Assembly: GCA_022453515.1 (NCBI GenBank)
Contig: JAJNNY010000041.1
Coordinates: 268,435-332,434, forward strand
DNA from: Astrocystis sublimbata
Lineage: Eukaryota > Ascomycota > Sordariomycetes > Xylariales > Xylariaceae
Direction of reading: 5' to 3'
DNA length: 64,000 bases
Of the stretch, positions 25,058 to 36,075 are shown in pieces; within the stretch, counting starts at the first letter, position 1; each line of letters begins with the position of its first letter. The notes below the pieces were generated by a model, which was not told the DNA's origin, searched no databases, and was given only the letters and a program-made list of their open reading frames with translations. A program made the translations under genes and the position numbers.

Positions 25058-26729
25058 CGTTGATCTAATGCACCTTCATTTATGAAAGGCGTAGTAGGTA
25101 ATAGACAAGCTAGATATCAGAGTGCGAGGAGTATCTGTAGTTTGAGTACAAGTCGTGGTAAGTTGTGGAATTTGGGAAGGAATAGTGGTAGATGATCGTA
25201 GTTGCAGTGGTTTCAGGACTACATAAGGAATGGAAGCTGGTTATAGTAGTTAGATAAATATCTTCCTACGGTCCTGACTTAAATTAGGAGATGGAGTAGA
25301 ATTTGACGTCGTGAGGCACAGCGGCAGCTGCTTCATGACACGAATACGAACACGTACCCTCGTACCTCTCTAACAGCAACCCTCCGGGGATGCTCCGACA
25401 AAATACCAAGTACCTACATGTAGGAATGGCTACGGTAGAGAAGTATATAAGATTGTAGCTACATGGATGTAGTAACGCGTTTTGGAACTCCCTCAATTGC
25501 AAGGACTTATAATGAATATAGGTAACTCGTATTTGGTTTTTACAGGTAGTGTGCACGATTTTCGGAAAGTATGAAGTAGGAGAATATTACCCTAACCTCC
25601 AGTTGTCTGTAGTATTCCTCGACTGGTTTTGTTATAGTTAGTTGTATATGTCTCAAGTAAAGTTTACTACCTGGGTAAGTAATCATCGATGCTTCCTATC
25701 AATGCTGCAGGGGTACTTTTGCACTTACGGTTTCCGACATATGAAATCCGGGCCTCAAACATCACGACATCGAGCCGGTCAGTGGGGTCTATTGCAGCAT
25801 CAAAGCTCTCAGAGATCGATCCCGCCTTTCCAGCGTATCAAAACATCCCTTGATGACCTAATGAGTCCCTGGGATGTATTGAAAAGAGAATATTTTGAAG
25901 TGGTTCTCTTTGACGTCCAACGTCTCCGTAAGCAGGTCGGGATCGTACCAAAACCAGCCAAGCTTGGCGCCGTGGCAGCAAGCATCCAGTATATGCACTC
26001 CTTTCTCGGTGTCCGCGGGAAGCGGAGCGTCGGTAGTCCGCGGGGCTCCAGCTTGCCCCTTGAAGCTCTGGTCTCTCCTCCAGTCGATTGCTTTGTGATG
26101 TTCTCAAAGAATATCCCCCTTTTCGCCTCGGCACTGGAAGGGACACGCTGCCGCCGGTGTAATTATCGCGGTTTGTATTGGCAAAGTGATTGTCTTAAGT
26201 GTTTAAAGGTTTAACCTGCGAGGTGCATCCTCGACACTCGATAAGGCGTGCTCGAGCTCGCTTGTGGCGCTTCAGATAGCGGCGCAGTATCCGCAGCGCG
26301 GCTCGCCACGAGATCGGTCGTGGTGGGTCACTGGGCCCGTATCCCGTGCTGTTCTCCGAAGCCATCAGACCTGCTGCGCGGGCCAACACCGCGCGGCGCG
26401 GGTTTTGCCGCCGCAATGGAAGCCGGTCCGAAGCCGGTCCACAAGGTAGGTACCTTAAAGAGCCCAGTGAATTAAATATTGAGCTCTATTAACTCAATAA
26501 TACCTTAGACGGCATGCTTGAGTCGTGGAAAGAACGCCACCGAGGCCTTTTCAGAGGCCATCACGAACATCCGGAGCATCGCCCTGTCCTGGATCAAAAT
26601 TTCTGGCTGGCACACGGCTTTCAGTCTTGTTTCTCCGAAACCACCGTGCACTGAAGAAAATCCCGCAGTGAATGGGAGTTCTACCTGATTTTACTGCGCT
26701 ATATTGTACTGCACCTTCGGACGTCCATG
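25058..26729. other. gene-poor flank with GC-rich scrambled coding-like stretch
   Basis: No intact gene. Between about 25,700 and 26,650 the base composition turns GC-rich, and frames on both strands run for 100-190 codons (for example 25,642-26,214 +) without recognisable domains. This may be a decayed gene or transposon remnant next to the cluster. Confidence 0.4.
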
Positions 26730-27295
26730 CATATTGGAACTGCTGGTATCAGAGCTGGACGGACGGTGGACGCTGGAGGCGTCGAGGTGGTTCGATTTTG
26801 CAGAGATGCCTTCATGCAGGTGGGACGAGCGCATCATCGCAGAGTGAGTGCGCAAATACCGATCTATTGTCCAGTGTGTTTGGCACCGTAGAAACGTCTC
26901 TAAAAACTTTGTAAATTGAGCCCGTTGGGCTGATGGCACGTCATTGACACTAAAAGTCACGGACAGACGTTGCTTGGTCGCGTGGGGATCGTGGCCACAG
27001 TTACTCGTGCACCTCTCGCTGGCTACTTAGGTACCTACCTACGCTGTGCTTCGGGCCTGGGAAGGGCGCGAGGCCCCTATACAGATATGCTTCAGAGCTT
27101 ACCTACCTAGGTAGGTAATAGGTGTATACAATACCTCCTCGTCTACGAACCACTAAAAACCAAGAGATCAAACTCAACTGTATGAATCAGCTGATATTCA
27201 ACACCCGTGGCAATAGGCACCGTATGGGAGTGCCAGGACTAATTAATTAAATACAAACATAGCCCCAAGCTCAGCCCCTCAACCAAAACTATAGA

Positions 27296-28663
27296 TTAGA
27301 CGTCGGGGTTATTGTTAGAGTTGATCCTAATGTCTTTATCCACCCGGATGGAATGAAGTGGAATATCACTGTCAGTCGCATCTTCAGGAGAGCCCCTTTT
27401 CGCATGGGCGCGATAGTTATCCGGCATCGGTGTGAGATTCAGTATTTCCTGCCTACTGCCATCGGAGATGCGGCTTTCGAACTCTGCAGGAGAAGCACGT
27501 CTTTTCGAAGCGTCAGTCGTATTCGGGCCACTATCTCCATACGTGTTATTGTCACTCGTAGAGAAGTTGCCGCTTTTGCTTCTCAGGAAGCTATGACTCC
27601 CGAAACGAGAGAGAATGCTCCAAGCTGGCTCCATGTAGTGGTGGACCAAGTGACGACCTAGAGGGAGCATGGCAGGTAGACACAAGCATATTATACTGAT
27701 CGCGGGCTCCGCGTTAACCCAGAAAAAGAGGACCGGGGACTCCCCTGGATTGTGTTAGCATAATCACATCTCCAATGGATAGAGGAGCGTGGCTTTGCGT
27801 ACAGGTAGGGTCCGTGTTGAGGTTATTTCCGATTTTGACAACATTCACGAGCCGGCCGATAGAAACAATAATGACACTTGCTCGTAATTTAGGTCAGTCT
27901 TCGCAGTTCGAGTCTAGTTTGGATTGGTGGCATACGCGTATCCGAGGATGAAGACAACCAGCAGTCCAAGCTTCCTCTTCCAGTTGGTATGAAGGCGTAA
28001 GACTTTGGGTAGAGGTGTGAGAAGAATGAGAAAATCGATTATTACGCTCGGGATCGCGCTTCCTAGGAAGAGATCCAGCGTTGACCCACAGGTTCCCTCT
28101 AGGAATGGATTCCAGCCTTTCTGTACGGGATCGCAGAAGAAGATGGTCCCGAAGTATGCACCAATCAGCCAGCCGGTGTTGAGGAAGTAACATGTCCATA
28201 GTGCGATATTAAACCACATCGAATTGGCTCGTCGCGGGAATACGCGAGAGAGGAACAGTAGACCAGAGAACTTGGTGACCGTTAAAGCAGTGTCGAAGAC
28301 GAAATCGTCAACGAACTGCAAAGTCGCATACAGCAGTACTTGGTCATTTGATAGAGTTCCGAAGTGCCGACCAAAGCCGGCTCTATGTATCATGACAATC
28401 TCGATGGCTATTTGTACCAAGAGAAGAATCTTGACCCCACGTCAGCTGCCAGATAGAGAAGCTAAACTTGGATGTAGGTTCAATACAGTTGAGGCCAGAG
28501 CAGCCCAGTCATCCCACCAAAATGTGCGTAGTTGGTTGCGTGGGCCTCGCAACGCAAGACTGCGTGACCAGAAACGCAGAGAAACCAACACCACTGTGAA
28601 AACGGCAACAAAAATGGAGAAGCTCTGGAGTGCGGGGCCCCGATTCTCGTCGCCGAGATCCAT
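27296..28663 (-). CDS. rhodopsin-domain (PTH11-like) integral membrane protein, left copy
   Basis: Model: complement(join(27296..27744, 27803..27876, 27936..28429, 28487..28663)), 397 aa, four exons, all in frame. It belongs to the large fungal family of seven-helix proteins with a rhodopsin-like domain, some of which (PTH11-like) act as surface sensors; the role here is unknown. Visible features are the first helix (FSIFVAVFTVVLVSLRFWSR), WWDDWAALAS, GFGRHFGTLS, VTKFSGLLFLSRVFP, CDPVQKGW with CGS, VIIVSIGRLVNVVKIGNN, WVNAEPAISIICLCLPAM and a hydrophilic Ser/Arg-rich tail. Introns of 57-59 nt have good CTGAC/GCTAAC branch points. It sits at the outer edge of the polyketide cluster, transcribed away from it. 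This copy is intact, unlike the right-arm copy. Confidence 0.85.
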
Positions 28664-29860
28664 TTTGCGAGTGGGCTTATCCGGGCTAGAGTTGGTGTTA
28701 GGAACCGGTCACTCGGACGCGGGAGCGAAATCGAACGATCGATGGACGCATGTGTAGGCGGTTGGGACACGCCGGAACGCCGCACTGTTATGACTAAAAT
28801 ACGTTATGAGCAGAGACCGGCTGTTTTCAAGATTTGTGATGTGAGACTTTGGCATCAAAAGTGATCTATTTTCGGCACACCTATTGCCTCCGTTCTGTGG
28901 TGGTGGGATGCGGACGAGCAAGGGCCGAAGGCTTTGGGAGCAACACGCCGAGTTTTCGTAGCCACAAGCTTACTAGACATATCTAGGCACGTATCCAACC
29001 AGGAGACAACCAGGAGATTAGAACACAATACCATACATAAGCGCAGCCTAGAGCGGAGGTTCGTCTAACATCATGCTAGCACTGGTGCCAGGGGGGTCGC
29101 GTGGTATTAGCCCTGGGATATGCGGGCATGCTGGCTGTGAAGAATCTCGCTTATCCTTGGATTCGTCATCTACTCTACCTAAAGAATTATGCCCGGTGCT
29201 CTTGTCGCTGCACGGGAATGAAACGTCGGAGTCAGTCTCACGCACCTACGGGGCTGCAACCGTCTTACACGCGTCTTGAGGACCTCGGAGCAGCCATGCT
29301 GACAGGTGTCTGTGGGGGGTTCAATTACTGTGAATCCTGCGGGGCTTAAAGCCGGGGATAAACAGGCATCGTCATGTCTGGCATCTAGTAAAAGGCAATG
29401 CAGGTGTACAGCACATATGCCGCTCACCGGCATCTATATGTATGTGACTCATGTCGTAGATTCCTATTGCGACGCAAGGTGACTGGGCTGGCACCCCCAA
29501 CTTCCCAGTACCTCCTACCCAAGCCTGCAGCAGGTTGTGATCCTCCTGAGAGGCGGGACAATGGCTGGCCAACTACCGAGATAAGCAGGCTAACAAGGGG
29601 TGTACAAGCAATCGAATCTTTACCAAAAAGCATCGGAAATGCAACGTTGGGGGTCAGGACTAAGGTGACCATCTCCTTTTAGAGCACAAGCATGCAGAAT
29701 CGCCTATTACGGCTCATTTGCCGTGTTGGGTGGGATGCATGCAGGATTTATCAGAGATAGAACGAAGACCAAAAAAAAAGTATGCATCTCTGTTTCGTCA
29801 CTACTCGAACTAGCCCTGTGTATATAGCTTCTCCGCCTTCAAGGTAATTGGATTGTCCGT
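28664..29860. other. intergenic, left arm
   Basis: About 1.2 kb between the rhodopsin-like gene and the CMD-like gene, both on the minus strand. No gene is recognised. A five-C run near 29,488-29,492 is one base longer than its partner in the right arm. Confidence 0.6.
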
Positions 29861-30572
29861 TTAAGAACCATGCATATTGTCCAAGGAGCGTGCATGATCC
29901 GTGGCAGGCGTTGCATTGTCTCCATTGAGGCGCGTTAGAAGGCAAGCCCACTGGTAGCCACCAACTATGTTGGCAACGGTGGTAATTTCCGTCCTGCTTA
30001 GCTTGGACGCATACTCCTGCCACGCCTCGTCGTCAACTGGCCCTTTCAAGCTTGCAAGATGGATACCCAGGCGGTATGCTGACGCTTCTTTCTCACTGAG
30101 ACTCCGCGACAATCTACCTCCCAATGCGTGCTCAATTTCATCCTGTGTCAAACCCGCCCTGGGACCAAGAAGTCGGCGGCAGTATGTCATGTAGGGCTCT
30201 TTCACCACAGACAAGTATGCAAAGACGACAAGCTGGCGAGTGCGCGAAGGGACTTTGTTGAAGGCTTTTTGATACAGATCGAAGACGATCGGAGCAAGGT
30301 CCATAGTGTAACTGACTAAGATGTTAGTTGATATTGATAGATACGGGGTCTGGTAGGTAGGAAGGTGTCGATGAGACAACTGATATGCTATCGTTGGGGG
30401 GTAGAGCGGTGGCAATGCAATACCTCATCGGCCCAAGCCAGCCTAACATGGCGTCCTCATTTTCGTCTAGAACCGGAAAAGGCAGAGGTCCATGAAACTC
30501 TTGCATGAGTTCTTGCATAGTATGGCCAGCGTTGGCATCAGGTGCAGCATCTAGAGGGTATCGAGGAGCCAT
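29861..30572 (-). CDS. carboxymuconolactone decarboxylase/AhpD-like protein, left copy
   Basis: Model: complement(join(29861..30311, 30424..30572)), 199 aa, one 112-nt intron (GTATTG donor, ACTAAC branch point) that joins LGWLGPM to SYTMDLAPIVFDLY. The fold is recognised from the order of blocks: an N-terminal GPLPFPVL, then VPSRTRQLVVFAYLSV, a region with EPYMTYCRRLL (the usual active-site Cys area), AGLTQDEIEHAL, and a terminal NIVGGYQWACLL helix. Related fungal proteins act as small decarboxylases, hydrolases or isomerases in polyketide and terpenoid pathways. The canonical CxxC pair of AhpD is absent; only one Cys occurs in the expected area, so peroxidase activity is unlikely. It is divergent from the FAD monooxygenase, sharing a 241-bp promoter. 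Confidence 0.75.
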
Positions 30573-30813
30573 GGGTGCTTGGTGCGTGGTTGCAAAGATA
30601 GACTACCTAGGGAATTCGAGCTTGGAGCCCAGTCGGCCTTAAATAATCATGGCACCTACCTTCCGGTCTCCAGTAGGTGCTGATACTGCAATATACTTTC
30701 TTGTTCACAAAATTTGCCTCGCTGTTGTGCTTTTACCTCCCTTGGCACAGGTTTTGTCTGCAGACGGCTGAGCTGAGCGCTAAGATCACCCCTTTCTGCT
30801 TGCTCCTCACACA
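30573..30813. promoter_or_regulatory. divergent promoter, CMD-like / FAD monooxygenase (left)
   Basis: Only 241 bp separate the two start codons, so both genes must be driven from this stretch. Such a shared promoter usually means co-regulation within a fungal gene cluster. I could not assign a specific activator site. Confidence 0.6.
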
Positions 30814-32177
30814 ATGTCCAGCTTGGCGCAAGATGCATGTGTTAGTCGACGGGTTATCATTGTCAGTACAGTCCCAGTCGGCGGACATGCGTATTAGTAA
30901 CTGAGGCAACATAGGTGGGCGGCTCGATTGCTGGTCTCATGTGTGGCCTCTTGTTGAAACATGTGGGTTGCGATGTAGAAGTCCTCGAGCAGGATGGCGA
31001 TGATCGCAAGAGTCATATGGCGGGTATAGCAATGGGACCGAATGTTATGGATTTACTCCGCGACCACGACCGCTTGACGAAACCGTTCACCTACGAGATC
31101 GACGGTCTCCAAAGCCTCGACACTAGCAGCAAGCCCGGGAGGATCGTCGCAACTGGCAGAAGGGAGATCACAAGCTGGGACGCGCTGTACTACCGCCTGC
31201 GGTCTAACTTTGATGGACGGGTGAGCGCGTACTACCCACAACCCCCCGAAGCTGATATAATGGACGGCACAGCCGTCTATCATTCTCATACGAGAGTACT
31301 GGATGTTGGGCGAGCGGACGCGTCGGACGCTCGCCTAACCGTGACGTCGCTCGATCGCCATACAAATGCGGTCTCAGAACGAAAAGCAGATCTTGTGATT
31401 GGTGCCGACGGTGCCGACTCCATGATCAGAGCCAAATACCAGCCTGCAGTGCAACGTCGGTATGCAGGATATGTGGTATGGAGGGGCACAGTTCAAGAAG
31501 CACATCTTTCCGCCACAACATTGAAGGCGGTCGCACACTCGGCCACCAATCACGCAATGGACCGACATCACATAATTGTGTACATCATTCCGGGGAAGGA
31601 TGGTTCGCTGCAGGCGGGCAAACGCCTCGTCAACTTTTGCTGGTACACCAACGAAACCCCAGAGTCCCTCGATGACATCCTGAGGGATCGGATTGACGGG
31701 CATCGGCATCGCAACACTGTGCCTGCTGGGAGAGTCAAAGAAAGTGCCTGGGAGGCTCGCTTGAAGCATGCCAGAGCGGTGCGGCTTCCGCCAGCATTGC
31801 TTGAGATCGTCGAGCAGATCCAAGAACCGTTCATCCAGGTCATCAGTGAATTCTTCTCACCCAGGGGTGTTTTCGAGGACGGCCAGGTACTCCTGATGGG
31901 CGATGCGCTGACCCTGGTTCGTCCACACGCAGGGCTCAGCAGTGCCAAGTCGGCCTTCCACTCGCGGGCCATCGAAGACTTCGTCCGCGGCAAACTATCA
32001 GTGCAAGAGTGGGAAACGAGTGTGCTGAGGTATTCTTACCGCGACAAATTGATGGGTGTGTATTGGGGGACGTTTTATCAGGGGAGTATGTCCCAGGCCA
32101 TCATCTCCGGCGCGCATTACTGGGCCTACAGCGCTTGGTACAGGTTCGCGTCGTGGATGGGGAGTCGGAGTAGCTAA
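30814..32177 (+). CDS. FAD-dependent monooxygenase, left copy
   Basis: Model: join(30814..30861, 30915..32177), 436 aa. A 53-nt intron (GTCAGT...ATAG) splits the FAD-binding fold, and splicing yields RRVIIVGGSIAGLMCGLLL, the GxGxxG dinucleotide motif, starting near residue 12. The family's second motif is DLVIGADGADSMIR (about residue 180), and the third FAD motif is VLLMGDALTLVRPHAG (about residue 345). These are group A flavoprotein hydroxylases that use NADPH and oxygen to hydroxylate or epoxidise aromatic or polyketide substrates. The start at 30814 (MSSLAQDAC) puts the motif at the usual distance from the N-terminus. Lack of a C-terminal membrane anchor suggests a soluble enzyme. It is probably a tailoring step after the PKS; the substrate is unknown. 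Confidence 0.85.
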
Positions 32178-32685
32178 TGTTAACGTCGGGCGGGAAAAGC
32201 TCGCCAGTTTGAGACGAATGTGACGAGATGCTGCAAGTACTTCAGAAGTAGGTAATAATAAGCACCTACTTAGTAGACCTAGTTGTACAGTAAGGGTTCG
32301 GTCGTTGAATAACCAATCAAACGACAGCCCTTGCAGGATGTCAGGGCAGTGAGCTGCTGGATTTCCAGGAGAAGACCCCTACTGACTGTCAGCTATGTGC
32401 TAGGATGTCTGTCATATAGGTGTAGTTATTCGGAGCTGCATACTCAATTTACCTACCTACATACCTGGTAGACTTGAACTTGGTGGGCGAGCGAATTCCG
32501 ATGCCGATAGTCACCGGCAGCACAATCGCTTCTTTGCGCTTTGTTTACAGCCGTTGAGTATGCTTCCTTTGAGTGAAATCTAGAGGAATAAACTTCCGTT
32601 TTCTTCAAGTCTTGCCATCGTAATTGTCCCCTGCCATTCAACTTCTCCGTCGATTTCAGCGAAACAGAAACGTCAACATCGCAAC
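32178..32685. other. short intergenic between FAD monooxygenase and GMC oxidase
   Basis: 508 bp between two co-directional genes; no gene is seen. It should contain the terminator of the first gene and the promoter of the second. Confidence 0.6.
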
Positions 32686-34649
32686 ATGGGGTTATACACC
32701 AAGCTGCCAGCTAACCTTGACGAGGTCGATGTGATCATCGTCGGCGGTGAGTATTAGGATGCATCACTCTACTCCATCTAGCAAACAGCTGATCGAGGAC
32801 CAGGTGGCTGCTCGGGATGTATTATAGCTAGTCGCCTTGCAGATGCTGATCCCCAATTGTCTATACTCGTTATCGAAAGCGGCACAAACAATAAGGGCTT
32901 GCCAGTGGTTGACCATGTTAGCGTTTGGCTTAATCACGTCCTCCCCGGCAATCCACACGCGAAACTCTTTCATGGTCCCAAATCGGATCTTCTTGCTGGT
33001 CGCCAAGCTACTGTTCCCGTTGGCCACATACTCGGCGGAGGTACCTCAATCAATTCACTGTTCTACAGTCGACCACAGCGATCCGACTATGAATCCTGGA
33101 ACACACCGGGATGGTCTCCCGAAGATCTCCTTCCATATATGAAGAAGGTATGCTGTGTTCGTACGCTTGGGTAGAATGAGGGAGTTAGATTAGCTAATGA
33201 TTGTCAAGTTCGAAACATATATCGGCCCGGGGCCAAAGGATATGCATGGGCACAATGGCCCCATGCAGGTATCTGGAGGCCCTTTCCGAAGCCATCGACT
33301 TGAAGACGGCTTTATCACTGCCATGGAAACTGTGGGGTGGCCGGAAGTCGATGATATCAATTGCTTTGGGTCAAACAATGGATCTATGCGTCTTTTGAAA
33401 TACATGAGTCCAGAGGGCCAGCGTCAGGACACGGCCACCATCTACCTACACCCCCGCCTGGAAGGTGGGCAACACCCCAATCTGCACGTCCTAGTGGAAT
33501 CGCAGGTCGAGCGTGTCTTGTTTGAAGGCACGAGGGCCGTTGGTGTTTCTTTCCGATTGAACCCAGACTTTCATCCAGATCCGGGCTCGGACTCTATACG
33601 AGAAATCAGAGCACGGAGGCTCGTGACGATCACTGGGGGCTCCATGTTTTCACCTCTTATTCTGCAAAGATCCGGAATCGGTGAACCTGAAGTTCTGAAA
33701 AAGGCTGGGGTTCCTATTGTTGCCAACGTTCCTGGCGTTGGCGCTGACTATGAGGACCACAATACAATGATGTATCCCTACAGCTCGAACTTGAGGCCGG
33801 ATGAGACCTTGGACAGTCTCTATTCTGGCCGCACAAGCCTTGATGACATGATCGCGACAAAGCATGAGATGCTAAGCTACGGTGGCGTCGACGTTCAATC
33901 AAAAATAAGACCCACTGAAGCTGACGTGGAAGCTCTGGGACCAAAATTCAAGGCTGCATGGGGCAGAAGCTTCAAAGACATACCAGACAAACCTTTGGTG
34001 ATCATCTCACCTGTCGCATGGTATGTCAAACCTTTCCGTCCAGATATACAGCATATTGATAATATTTAGTTTTCCCGGTGACTCGAGTTTCCTGGGGCCC
34101 GGGCAATTCTTGACCTTGGTAACATTCACCTTGTATCCCTTCTCCCGCGGCCATCTCTATATCACCGGTCCCAAGATCGACGATCCTCTGGACTTCGATC
34201 CTGGACTGCTCTCTGATCCTGAAGACTTGGATGTGAAGCCCCACGTATGGATGTTCAAGAAGCAACGCGAGATCGCTCATCACATGGGTTTATGCCGAGA
34301 CCCTGTTCCCAGTACACAACCGACCTTTCCAGCTAACTCAAAAGCCAATCTCGATATCCCCAACCCTGAATATAGCGCAGAAGACGATGATATAATCGAA
34401 AATTGGATCCGGGAACGCATTAATTCCACTTGGCATCCTATCGGAACTTGCAAAATGGCACCGCGAGACAAACATGGTGTGGTTGATCCTGCGCTAAATG
34501 TTTACGGCGTCCAAAGCCTCAAGGTTGCTGACCTTAGTATTTCACCTCACAATGTTGGAGCGAACACGTCCAACACAGCTATGACGGTCGCCGAGAAGGC
34601 AGCCGATATCATTATCTCCGAGCTGGGTCTGGTCAAGAGAGAAAGGTAA
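32686..34649 (+). CDS. GMC-family oxidoreductase, left copy
   Basis: Model: join(32686..32746, 32804..33147, 33209..34020, 34070..34649), 598 aa, introns 49-61 nt, all in frame. Glucose-methanol-choline oxidoreductases are FAD enzymes that oxidise alcohols. The N-terminal FAD fold reads VDVIIVGGGCSGCIIASRLA (split by intron 1), followed by ILVIESG and the GMC signature around GHILGGGTSINSLFYSRP. The second signature is near GGSMFSPLILQRSGIG. The C-terminal catalytic blocks are HPIGTCKM and NVGANTSNTAM. There is no signal peptide, so it is intracellular, unlike secreted aryl-alcohol oxidases. The third junction gives a Cys (ACFPGDSS) and has a usable but plain acceptor. It is probably a tailoring oxidase of the polyketide product. 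Confidence 0.88.
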
Positions 34650-36075
34650 TTGTGTAGATAAGGAGTGCTGAGGGAGTGGGGGGCTGGTCATTCGTACACC
34701 TCCCTACCTAGGTTAAGTACTAGAGGCAACGACATTGGTTGGATAGGCTGATATTATGGATTATGGTTACTCCTCAATCCTGATTTTATTATTTTCTACT
34801 CTCTACTCAAATCTCTGAAATAAGAATACCAACACTCGTTAAACATGGCAGCCTTCCCTACTTCATTACCGAGACGTGATTTTTCTTGTCGTCTCCGAAT
34901 GAAGGTTCGGCTTCTACCATGCGAATACTGTGCCCGGTGATTGTTCTTAGGTTCGTTAGTTCGATGACGATTATTATAATTATGAAGTATTTCAATCAAA
35001 TATACCTAGTATTAGATGTCAAAATTTCGCTGGTGCCATTACAGGGGCCAGGAGTAAGTACCTAGTAGGTAAGTGCTATGCTTCATGCATTGCTACCCCA
35101 CGAAAAACATGATGTATGTTGCGGCTTTGGACACGAAGGTTACATTTCCAGATTTTCCGACTTCTGGGACACCCCACTCACTCTCTTCGTCGTTTCGTCG
35201 CATGTAGCCAACGCCGTATCAAATAGTTTAATTATGAAGCCACTTTTCTGTAGATCTCATCCTTCTCGCATCTACTTCCTTTTTCAAACACAAATGCACC
35301 GAAGGAGGCAAGGCATACAAACTACTGCATTCCAACTGGCCCGTCTAACGTTCTCCCCTTTGGGCCAATATGCATCAACTTCCTCCAACTTCCTCCAACA
35401 CACACAACAGAACCCAATACTACCTGCAGATGCTCAGTGAGATCCGAAGCAACACCATAGGGACTTTGCTAGTTTCATCTAACCCGCCCTGTGATATGGA
35501 GAAACCCCGTAGATTGGCAGTGCCAATGATGAACACATTCGTGGTAAAGTCGGTATCACGTCACACATAGCTGTGAACGAAGGGGCGGTGAAAGTAGTAG
35601 ATGGGGGGTAGTACGAGTCAGAGTAGAGGTGCATGCAAACACATAATGTCTCATTAATTGATGCAGTATGGGCATATGCCGCAAGCTTGAGGCATTACCC
35701 AAACAAACAAACCCCTGACGTGAGACGATACACACGCAAACTCAACATTACTTTGTTTAGGATCTACTCTCCGGAATGTATTACCCGAAGGTGCACGAGA
35801 CAGCCGTTTTTGCGAGCGGCTAGTAGCCGAATTAGACTTCATTGCCTGGATCAGTGCATGGCAGTAAGAAATATGAGCTTTGTTCTAGATATAAATATCA
35901 TAACCTTCCTATTACATCAGAGCTTCCCTCCGATAATAACTCGTCAAGCAAACTAAATATTCCTTGAAGTGATAGGACTGGTTATGTACTGCTAAGAGCC
36001 TCCCGCTATAATCGCTCGAGCTGGTCATGTCTTCCCACTTATCATGATAAAGTGTATCATATCTGACGAACCAGC
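34650..36075. other. intergenic before the PKS, left arm
   Basis: 1.4 kb with no convincing gene. Open frames such as 35,078-35,440 have no family resemblance. It should contain the PKS promoter. Confidence 0.55.

Noticed and set aside
25642..26214. 190-aa open frame as a gene
   Set aside because: No domain or family resemblance, an overlapping frame on the other strand, and no promoter or intron signals that favour it.
26691..26960. 89-aa minus-strand frame at the visible palindrome edge
   Set aside because: No family resemblance and an overlapping frame on the opposite strand; not supportable as a gene.
35078..35440. 120-aa open frame between the GMC oxidase and the PKS
   Set aside because: No recognisable family and composition like the surrounding spacer. 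It is duplicated only because the whole arm is.
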